A stretch of DNA of 36,199 nucleotides from Hallerella sp963652365. GTDB taxonomy: Bacteria > Fibrobacterota > Fibrobacteria > Fibrobacterales > Fibrobacteraceae. Below, in pieces: positions 24,622 through 31,511 of the stretch. Position 1 is the first letter of the stretch, and each line of letters opens with the position of its first letter. The translations under genes and the position numbers were made by a program. The notes below the pieces were generated by a model. That model was not told the DNA's origin. It searched no databases and was given only the letters and a program-made list of their open reading frames with translations. The stretch lies in contig CAVJTH010000026.1 of the NCBI GenBank assembly GCA_963652365.1, positions 1 to 36,199 of the forward strand, in the 5' to 3' direction.

Positions 24622-25506
24622 CTAGCTTTCCGATGCGTCGCGCTTCAGGAATCCCCGAACGCTACGGTAGCTCGAATAGACCGAAACGATCGTCACGGCG
24701 ATGACGACTAGCAGGAGAAGCCACCTGTAGCCATCGAGATAAAAGCCCAGAACGGGAATTTCCCTTGCCAGGGAACTTTCGGCAAAGGCGAGTAGCAGCG
24801 CGGCAAGTCCACTCGCGCAGACCCCCTGCATCACGCCTTCGAGAAGAAACGGAAATTCGATGAAAAAAGCGGAACCTCCCGCATACTTCAGGTTCTCGAC
24901 CAGGAGCTTTCGCGAGAAGAGCGACAGGCGCACCGCGTTTCCGATGATGAGGAAAAGCGTCGCGAAGATGAGAACCGTCGTGGCGATAGGCCAAAAGACA
25001 AGGGCGAACTTCCATTCGGCGATTCGATCGACAAAGACCGTCGGTGCCTCTACCGCGTCGAAAGCGGGATTCTTTTCGAGCGCAAGGACCAGCGTATGCA
25101 GAATCGCAGGTTCCCGGTAACGCGGAGCAAGCGTCATGGCAAACGAAGCCGGCAGAGGATTCCCGTCCACCAGGGCGAGCATTTCGTTCGAGAACCGCCG
25201 CTTGAAATCTTCCATCGCCATGTCCGCGCCTCTGTAGGCAACGGTGTCGAATTCCTTGAACTTCAGAAGTTCTTCGTGCAGAGCGCGCACGGAATCTTCC
25301 GAGACGGAGTCCTTCAGAAAGACCTCGATGCGGTAGAGCTTTCTCTCGACGTCGGAAAGGCGGTAGGCGCCCAGCAGGAACGCGCCGGAAAGTCCAAGGA
25401 GAATGGCGCAGAGAAAAATCGTCACGAGGGACGGAAACACGACCGTGCGATGTTCCTTCCATCCGCGGAACGCCTCGGAAATTAAATATCGAATTTGATT
25501 TGGCAC
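24622..25506 (-). CDS. ftsX: Cell-division protein FtsX
   Basis: The 294-residue protein has four membrane helices at about 22-46, 168-190, 221-243 and 262-282, and a large periplasmic loop between the first two. The LKYAGGSAFFIEFPFLLEG segment (207-225) is the conserved region of FtsX. With FtsE it forms an ABC-type complex that does not transport but passes ATP-driven shape changes to EnvC-like activators at the division site. FtsE is not next to it here and must be elsewhere. The start is a GTG with only a weak ribosome site, 41 nt from the divergent ybbR-like gene. It leads the ftsX-envC-holB-recJ cluster. Confidence 0.92.
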   Translation of the reverse strand: MPNQIRYLISEAFRGWKEHRTVVFPSLVTIFLCAILLGLSGAFLLGAYRLSDVERKLYRIEVFLKDSVSEDSVRALHEELLKFKEFDTVAYRGADMAMEDFKRRFSNEMLALVDGNPLPASFAMTLAPRYREPAILHTLVLALEKNPAFDAVEAPTVFVDRIAEWKFALVFWPIATTVLIFATLFLIIGNAVRLSLFSRKLLVENLKYAGGSAFFIEFPFLLEGVMQGVCASGLAALLLAFAESSLAREIPVLGFYLDGYRWLLLLVVIAVTIVSVYSSYRSVRGFLKRDASES

Positions 25507-25523
25507 GCAAACGAATATAACTT

Positions 25524-25529
25524 ATTATA
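25524..25529 (-). promoter_or_regulatory. Candidate -10 box of ftsX in a compact divergent promoter
   Basis: TATAAT on the minus strand lies 17 nt before the GTG of ftsX. The whole region between the two divergent start codons is only 41 nt and AT-rich, so promoters for ftsX and the ybbR-like gene must overlap. Confidence 0.4.
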
Positions 25530-25547
25530 ACTATTTTTGAAAGAGAG

Positions 25548-26546
25548 ATGAAGCACATCGGATTAAAAATCATCGCCTGCATTTTTGGCATCGCCATCTG
25601 GTTCTATGTCGTGTCCGCGCGAACGACGGAAATCGACATGGAAGTTCCCCTCGTCTTCACGCGGCTTCCGGAAACGCTCGCCATCGCGTCAAGGCCCGCG
25701 TCGCAGATTACGGTTACGGTACGCGGCACGGCGATCGATCTCATCCGACTGAAAAACGCCGGCAAGGACGCCGCGCGCATCGTCGTCGATCTGCACGAAG
25801 CGGAACTCGGACTCGAACGCATCATCCTGTCCGAGGAAAACTTCGTCGCCCCGGAGTTCCCCGCGGTACGCTACGAAAGCGCAAGCCAGATTGCCGCCCT
25901 GGAAATCGAAATCGACACGAGAATCTCTCGCGTGATCCCCGTGCATCTCAAGGGAACGTTCCGCGCAAAGGACGGCTACACGATCGTGGGAACGCCAAGA
26001 CCCTTTCCGGATACGATCACCGTCGCCGGCGCGCGGGAAGCCCTCACCCGAATCTTCGAAATTCCGACCCAGGATATTTCCAAGGCGGGCCTCGACACGA
26101 ACCAGGACTTTTCCGTGCCGCTCGACTTTTCGAAGCTTCCGTCATACGTCTATCCGAGCGACAGCGCGGCAAGGGTTTCCGTCGAAGTCCAGACGCTTTC
26201 CCGCACCTCGTTCGAAAAGGTTCCCGTCCGCCTCGTCGGCAAGTACGACCGGTCAGCCTATTCGCTCGAACCGGCTTTCGCGACGGTGGAGGTTTCGGGC
26301 GGAAAGGGAATCTTGTCCGAAATGAAGCGCGATTCCATCTTGCTTCTCATCGAATTCAACCGTTTCGCCATCGAAGACGTCGATAGTCTCGAACCGACCG
26401 TCCGAATCTACAACGAAATCAAGAGCTTCCAGGTTCATCCCGAAAAATTCTACTTGAAGAAAAGGGAAGTTCCCGACTCCGCGAAAACGGACACTTCGAA
26501 GGCACCGATCGAAAATCCCGCACAGAAACCGGAGAAGACAAGATGA
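25548..26546 (+). CDS. YbbR/CdaR-like membrane-anchored protein
   Basis: The 332-residue protein has an N-terminal membrane helix (about 4-23, ending in WFYVVSA) and then extracytoplasmic repeats of the YbbR type at about 30-113, 120-205 and 210-295, each a small beta-rich domain. The last 30 residues are charged and probably disordered. In Firmicutes such proteins (CdaR) regulate the diadenylate cyclase CdaA; here no cdaA gene is adjacent, so that role is uncertain. A GAAAGAGAG ribosome site precedes the ATG. The stop overlaps the tsaD start as ATGA. Confidence 0.85.
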   Translation: MKHIGLKIIACIFGIAIWFYVVSARTTEIDMEVPLVFTRLPETLAIASRPASQITVTVRGTAIDLIRLKNAGKDAARIVVDLHEAELGLERIILSEENFVAPEFPAVRYESASQIAALEIEIDTRISRVIPVHLKGTFRAKDGYTIVGTPRPFPDTITVAGAREALTRIFEIPTQDISKAGLDTNQDFSVPLDFSKLPSYVYPSDSAARVSVEVQTLSRTSFEKVPVRLVGKYDRSAYSLEPAFATVEVSGGKGILSEMKRDSILLLIEFNRFAIEDVDSLEPTVRIYNEIKSFQVHPEKFYLKKREVPDSAKTDTSKAPIENPAQKPEKTR

Positions 26547-27553
26547 TCTGGCTAGGCATCGAATCGAGCTGCGACGAAACGGCTTGCGCCATCCTGCGCG
26601 ACGAGCCTTTGCAAATACTTTCCAATCCGCTCTACAGCCAAATCCAGGAACACGCGCTTTACGGCGGTGTCGTTCCCGAAGTCGCCGCGCGCGCCCATCT
26701 CGAAAAGATCACGACAATCTGCAAGGAAGCGATTTCCGAAGCGAAGATTTCCGTCCGGGACATTGACGCTATCGCGTTCACCCGCGGACCGGGCCTCATG
26801 GGACCGCTTCTCGTCGGAGCGAGCTTTGCGCGCGGACTTGCCCGGGATCTGGGAATTCCCGCTTACGGAATCAACCATCTCGAAGGGCACCTTTCCGCCG
26901 CCTGGCTCACGGAACCCGATCTCGCTCCTCCCTATCTGACGCTCACCGTCTCGGGCGGGCACACGGAACTGGTACTCGAAGAGCCCGGATTCCGCTACAC
27001 TCTGCTCGGGCGCACGCGCGACGATGCCGCCGGCGAAGCCTTCGACAAGAGCGGAATTCTCATCGGGCTCAAGTACCCGGCAGGCGCCGCGATCGGCAAG
27101 CTCGCCAAAGGAAGGAACCGACGTTTCCACGTTTTTCCGCGGGCGCTCAAGGGCGAAGACAACGGAGAATTTTCCTTTAGCGGGTTGAAGACCGCCGTCA
27201 GACGCTATGTCGAAGCCAACTCGCCGGAATTCATCCGGGAAAACCTGGGCGACATCGCGGCTTCCATCGAGGACGCCATCATCGACATTCTCGTGTCCAA
27301 GACCGTCTGGGCGTTGAAAAAGACCGGGATGAAAACGCTAATCGTCGGCGGAGGCGTGTCCGCAAACGGGCTTCTCCGCGAACGGCTCGAGAATTACTGC
27401 GAAAGCCACGGGATCCGTCTGGCCTTTCCGTCTCTCTACAACAGTACCGACAACGGAGCGATGATCGCCGCGGCCGCCATCCGGCGCGCACGTGCCGGAA
27501 TGCTTTCCGAGACATCGACCGAAGTCAAGCCATGGATGCCTCTCGCCCTATGA
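26543..27553 (+). CDS. tsaD: TsaD, tRNA N6-adenosine threonylcarbamoyltransferase
   Basis: The 336-residue protein begins GIESSCDETACAIL, the phosphate-binding start of the Kae1/YgjD family, and has the metal motif NHLEGH with His112 and His116. GGVVPEVAAR, SGGHTEL and NSTDNGAM are also family-diagnostic. TsaD joins threonylcarbamoyl-AMP to adenosine 37 of tRNAs reading ANN codons, working with TsaB, TsaE and TsaC. It is essential in most bacteria. It is translationally linked on both sides: ATGA overlap with the ybbR-like gene before it and with the small exported protein after it. Confidence 0.96.
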   Translation: MIWLGIESSCDETACAILRDEPLQILSNPLYSQIQEHALYGGVVPEVAARAHLEKITTICKEAISEAKISVRDIDAIAFTRGPGLMGPLLVGASFARGLARDLGIPAYGINHLEGHLSAAWLTEPDLAPPYLTLTVSGGHTELVLEEPGFRYTLLGRTRDDAAGEAFDKSGILIGLKYPAGAAIGKLAKGRNRRFHVFPRALKGEDNGEFSFSGLKTAVRRYVEANSPEFIRENLGDIAASIEDAIIDILVSKTVWALKKTGMKTLIVGGGVSANGLLRERLENYCESHGIRLAFPSLYNSTDNGAMIAAAAIRRARAGMLSETSTEVKPWMPLAL

Positions 27554-27945
27554 ACGCAAGACTTTCGCTTTTCGCCCTGGCCGCGAGCGCCTCTTTCCTG
27601 CTTGCGGCAAACGAACCGGTGATTTTCCGTCCGCAACGGGCGTCCCGCATTTCGAACGTCGATACGACATCCGCCAATTCCATCCGTTTCGACGTGAGCA
27701 TCTTTGGAGAAGGCGTAGTCGGGTCCATGTTCATTTTGTGGGACGATGTCGATCTTTCCGAAGAGATCAAGGAACTCCTGACCAGGCACGAATTCCGCAC
27801 AAACGAATTCTACATGCAGAATATCGACCGGGAGCAATTCGAGCAGGAGCGGATGCTGCAGCTGTTCGAAGACAAGAAACGCGAATATTTTAAAATTTTC
27901 CCTTCCGAAATCGAAAGGGAAAAGGAAGATCGCGAAAACGAATAG
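27550..27945 (+). CDS. Small exported protein with charged C-terminal helix, function unknown
   Basis: The 131-residue product has a signal peptide (MNARLSLFALAASASFLLAA) followed by a short beta-rich part and a very acidic, charged helix at about 85-131. No cysteine follows the signal peptide, so it should be periplasmic rather than lipidated. ATG 27550 is chosen over 27532 because it forms an ATGA overlap with the tsaD stop, the coupling used throughout this cluster. I do not recognise the family. It converges on the DUF4353 lipoprotein gene with 10 nt between ends; a terminator-like hairpin for that gene lies inside its last codons. Confidence 0.75.
   Translation: MNARLSLFALAASASFLLAANEPVIFRPQRASRISNVDTTSANSIRFDVSIFGEGVVGSMFILWDDVDLSEEIKELLTRHEFRTNEFYMQNIDREQFEQERMLQLFEDKKREYFKIFPSEIEREKEDRENE
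27896..27923 (-). terminator. Possible terminator of the DUF4353 gene, inside the opposing gene
   Basis: A perfect 9-bp stem, TTTTCCCTT (27896-27904) with AAGGGAAAA (27915-27923) and a 10-nt loop, is followed on the minus strand by TTTTAAAATATT. It is 33 nt past the DUF4353 stop and within the coding sequence of the converging small gene. The T-run is imperfect. Confidence 0.4.
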
Positions 27946-27955
27946 CCGTTAATTT

Positions 27956-30163
27956 CTACCAGCGGCCACCCGAGGAGGAGCTTTTCTGCGTACCGCCGCT
28001 CACCTGCCCGCTCGTCGCATACGAGATGCCCGTTGCGCCAGGATCGCTTTCGAGAGTTCCCGTAAAGGTTCCCCCCACGTAGAACGAATAGCTGGAGCTG
28101 TTCGGCACCATGAAGAGGCCCGAGCTTGCCGCCGTTTTCGAGGAGAGCTTGAACGCGGCTGCGACATTTCCGCTCGCATCGGCAACCGTCACCAGGTCGC
28201 CTGCGCTCGCCCCGAGCGAAACATAGCCGGAATACGTTCCCGAAATCTGGTTTCCGATGCCCATGTCCGAAGTCCCGACGCCAACGAGAATTCCACCCGT
28301 ATAGTAGAGCTTGTAGTTTCCGTCACCGATGTCGATGATCCCGTTTCCGCCGTCATTGGACTGCTGCACAAGGACGACGCCGCCGTTCATGTAGAAATCC
28401 CCGTTGGAATCGAGTCCGTCGCCCGCGGCATACACCAGGTGCGTTCCGCCGTTCACGTAGAGATAGCCCACCTGCTCGTTTCCCGACGAAGCGTTCCAGC
28501 CGTCATCCGTCGCGTAGATGCTCGTAAAGCCGCCGTTCAGGTTGATGATGTAGCCTTCGAAGCCTTCATAGCAGTAGGTCACGATGAAAGTTCCCTTGTT
28601 CACGTTGATCGTATCGTCCGCGTGGATGCCGTTTCTGCCGGAGACTTCGAAATAGCCGCCCTCGATGTTTACGACGTGGTTCGAGTGGACCGCATCGCCC
28701 TCGGCCTTGATGACAAAGGTTCCCGCATAGATGTTCACCGAGGAATCCGCCTTGATGCCCTTTAGGCTCCCGTCATCATCGGACGAACTCGAAGAAGAAT
28801 TCCATCCCCAGCCGCCCTGTCCGGGTCTCTGTCCGCCACCGCCAGCGTCCGAATTGGAAGTGTTCGCGACACCGCTTCCGGCGGTAATCGTAAAGTTCGG
28901 CGTTCCGAGAGAATCCGCGACGAGCACGTAGTTCGAAGCCTGGATGCCGTCATCCGCCGCGGTAATCACGAACGTTCCGCCGAGAATCTTGACAAAGCCC
29001 TTGCCCGCGGCAAGCTTTTCCGCATCTTCCTCGTCGGACTTGATGCCGTCACCGTAGCTCGAAGTCAGCTTGAACGCTCCGCCTTCGATTTCCACGGAAC
29101 GCTTTCCCTTGACCGCGTTCTTTTTCGCCGCAACCGTGATCGTCGGAGAATCCTTGATCTTCAGGTCCTTTGTCGTATGGATTCCGTTTCCGCAAACGCT
29201 CGTGTCCGCGCAGGCGCTGGTCACGGTCAACGCGCCGTTTCCCTTGATGGTCACGTCCTTTTTCGCATAGATGACGCCGCCCGCCGTATCCGACTTCGCT
29301 TCGCCATCCTCGTTCGTGTAATTCCAGACAATGGTCCTCCCCGACGCGTCTTCGAGGTAGTTTTCCGAACCGTCGGTAAGCATGAGGAACACCTTGTCCG
29401 CGCTCTGCACGTAAATCGCCGCGTCATTCGGGCTTTTCAGGTCCAATCCATCGAGATACAGATACACCTTGGCCGACGTATCCGCCGCGACGACGATTTC
29501 GAAGTTTTCGGAAGAGCCCATCAGGTTGTAATTTCCCGCGCAACGGATATAGACAAGCGATCCCGTCGTATCGATGCACAGATTGTCGTTCCCGATCAAA
29601 AGGCTCGCCCCGTCAAAGACAAGAGTCGGATCGTTGCCGTTAGAGACGACCGACGAGGAGCTGATGGCGACCACGGTCTGGGAGCTGCTCGACTGCGCAG
29701 TCGCAGACGAACTCGACACCGCCGCGTTCAGGTAGTTCCTTGTGCAGCTGGCGTTCGAAATGTCGTAATAGTAGGAACCGTTCGCGTCGCTATAGAAGTA
29801 GAAGTTTCCGACGATGGAAATCGGAGCGGAAGTTTCCCCGCACACGAAAACGGTCTCAGCGGAAGAGGAACTGCCGACAGCCGACGTATCGCCGGACGCC
29901 GACGAATCGGAACTCGCCGAAGACGTTTCGGAAGAGGCATACACGACGGAACCATCCGCAAGGACCGAATAGACGACCGCGCCCGACGCATCCATGCAAT
30001 GCGTGTTGCCCAGGCCGTCTTCGTAGGCTGTGTAGTCACCGCAAACGTTTACGCTTTCTTCCGTTGTCGTCGCCGCGCTCGACGAATCGTTTCCGCAGCC
30101 CAAAAGCGAAAGACAGGCGAAAGACGTTACCGCGACAAAGGCAAATGGATATGACCTTATCAT
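27956..30163 (-). CDS. Large DUF4353-type lipoprotein with Ser-rich linkers (carbohydrate-binding-like)
   Basis: The 735-residue protein has a lipobox LLGC with Cys23. An N-terminal part carries two cysteine-bearing modules (around VCGDYTAYEDG and FVCGETSAP) joined by Ser-rich linkers at about 78-105 and 148-175. A long repetitive beta domain (about 178-700) resembles DUF4353 carbohydrate-binding-like right-handed beta-helices. Its turns repeat short patterns such as IxGGxFxVT and GDGIKSD. Within it, near 440-470, sits a Gly-rich then Ser/Asp-rich insert. Such proteins are usually on the cell surface; sugar binding is assumed from the family name and not shown. GGAG lies before the ATG. Confidence 0.82.
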   Translation of the reverse strand: MIRSYPFAFVAVTSFACLSLLGCGNDSSSAATTTEESVNVCGDYTAYEDGLGNTHCMDASGAVVYSVLADGSVVYASSETSSASSDSSASGDTSAVGSSSSAETVFVCGETSAPISIVGNFYFYSDANGSYYYDISNASCTRNYLNAAVSSSSATAQSSSSQTVVAISSSSVVSNGNDPTLVFDGASLLIGNDNLCIDTTGSLVYIRCAGNYNLMGSSENFEIVVAADTSAKVYLYLDGLDLKSPNDAAIYVQSADKVFLMLTDGSENYLEDASGRTIVWNYTNEDGEAKSDTAGGVIYAKKDVTIKGNGALTVTSACADTSVCGNGIHTTKDLKIKDSPTITVAAKKNAVKGKRSVEIEGGAFKLTSSYGDGIKSDEEDAEKLAAGKGFVKILGGTFVITAADDGIQASNYVLVADSLGTPNFTITAGSGVANTSNSDAGGGGQRPGQGGWGWNSSSSSSDDDGSLKGIKADSSVNIYAGTFVIKAEGDAVHSNHVVNIEGGYFEVSGRNGIHADDTINVNKGTFIVTYCYEGFEGYIINLNGGFTSIYATDDGWNASSGNEQVGYLYVNGGTHLVYAAGDGLDSNGDFYMNGGVVLVQQSNDGGNGIIDIGDGNYKLYYTGGILVGVGTSDMGIGNQISGTYSGYVSLGASAGDLVTVADASGNVAAAFKLSSKTAASSGLFMVPNSSSYSFYVGGTFTGTLESDPGATGISYATSGQVSGGTQKSSSSGGRW

Positions 30164-30355
30164 ACAGAACTCCTTTTTCTTTCAAAAATATTCACTGGGC
30201 ATCAGGAAACGGGCGGAAAAGACCATCCATGCAAAAGCATTTCCGGGACAAAAAATCCCGGCAAGGACGAATCGGGACAAATCGACCCAAAAACTTTCGC
30301 TCGAAAACGCGCGGCTTTTCCTTTCCGCAAGCCTCGCCGGCAACCATTCTTGAGC

Positions 30356-30361
30356 TACATT
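30356..30361 (+). promoter_or_regulatory. Candidate -10 box of the GT2 gene (possibly leaderless)
   Basis: TACATT ends 8 nt before the ATG at 30370, with no clear ribosome site between them. The rest of the 206-nt divergent region (30164-30369) holds the GGAG and an AT-rich stretch for the DUF4353 gene, and otherwise nothing I recognise. Confidence 0.3.
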
Positions 30362-30369
30362 TAAAAGAC

Positions 30370-31509
30370 ATGGTATTCGTTGTCCTGGAATATGCGTTCA
30401 TCTTCCTTCTCGTCGCCACGGCGCTTTTCTACGCCACGTTCGAGATGCGCCTGTTCCATGCGCTCGGCAAGGTTCGCCTGGGAAACTCCATTCGAAGCCC
30501 GCTTCCGTCGGTCAGCATTCTCGTCGCGGCGCGAAACGAAGAAGCGAACATTTCGAAGACAGTCGATTCGCTGATGAAGCAACGCTACAAGGGTCGCTGG
30601 GACATCTGGATTGCCGACGACCGCTCCACGGACAGAACCCCGCAGATACTTGCCGAATACGCCGAAAAGTTCCCCGACAGAATCCATGTTGTCACCATTG
30701 CGGAACTTTCCGACGGGGAAAGCGCCAAGAAGAACGCCATCGCGAAGCTTGTCGCGGCATCCGACGGAGAGATTCTCCTCCTTACCGACGCCGATTGCCT
30801 GGTTCTTCCCACATGGATCCGCGCGATGGTCCAGGAATTCGAACCGGGCATCGACTTTGTCGCGGGACACTCCTACATCGAACTTCCCGCCGACCGCAAG
30901 AACTGGCTCCTGAACATGCAAGCGGTCGAAACCATGGCCTATCGAATCGCGGGGACGGGAGCACTCGCCATGGGAACGCCCATCACGAGCACGGGCAACA
31001 ATCTCGCCTACCGGAGAAGCTTCTTCGAAAACGTCCACGGGTTCGAGGGCGTTTCCAGGATCCAGAGCGGCGACGACGATCTTCTCTTGCAGAAGCTCGC
31101 CCGGGAAGCCCCGTGGAAGGCGCGCTATTCCGTAAATCCCGAAGCGTTCGTGACAACCCGCGGCAAGGAGACCCTTCCCGAACTTTGGGAACAGCGAAAG
31201 CGCTGGGCATCCAAGACGACTTACTACGCGCCAAGGACAGTCGCGCTGCTGGCGACCGTATTCCTCTTCTTCTGCCTGCTTTCGCTCGGATACGTACTCT
31301 CCTTCTTCAGCTTCAAGATTTTTATCGCCACGGTTTTCGGATTCCTGGTCAAGCTGCTCGGTGATTCCTGCGTCGAACTTCGCGGGCTTCGCATCTTCCG
31401 GCAAAGGCAGCTTTTCAAGTGGTTTCTCCCCGTAGAAATCGTGCACGCCCCTTTTACCGTATTCGCCGTTCTCTTCGGAGTCGCCGGGCATTTTAAATGG
31501 AAAGGTTAG
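30370..31509 (+). CDS. Membrane-bound GT2-family glycosyltransferase
   Basis: The 379-residue protein has an N-terminal membrane helix (about 3-22), a GT-A catalytic domain, and two or three membrane helices after residue 290. Motifs are VSILVAARNEEANI (48-61), the Asp83-Asp84 pair in IADDRSTDRT, the metal-binding DAD (140-142), GDDD (234-237) and QRKRW (275-279). QxxRW is typical of processive enzymes such as cellulose, chitin or hyaluronan synthases, but also occurs in single-step transferases of this size. The sugar and acceptor are unknown. The longer frame upstream is rejected because it is Arg/Pro-rich and antisense to the DUF4353 gene. topB starts 2 nt after its stop. Confidence 0.88.
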   Translation: MVFVVLEYAFIFLLVATALFYATFEMRLFHALGKVRLGNSIRSPLPSVSILVAARNEEANISKTVDSLMKQRYKGRWDIWIADDRSTDRTPQILAEYAEKFPDRIHVVTIAELSDGESAKKNAIAKLVAASDGEILLLTDADCLVLPTWIRAMVQEFEPGIDFVAGHSYIELPADRKNWLLNMQAVETMAYRIAGTGALAMGTPITSTGNNLAYRRSFFENVHGFEGVSRIQSGDDDLLLQKLAREAPWKARYSVNPEAFVTTRGKETLPELWEQRKRWASKTTYYAPRTVALLATVFLFFCLLSLGYVLSFFSFKIFIATVFGFLVKLLGDSCVELRGLRIFRQRQLFKWFLPVEIVHAPFTVFAVLFGVAGHFKWKG

Positions 31510-31511
31510 CA

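Noticed and set aside
29740..30369. Long N-terminal extension of the GT2 protein
   Set aside because: The extension is antisense to the DUF4353 gene and Arg/Pro-rich; the family start and membrane helix begin at 30370.
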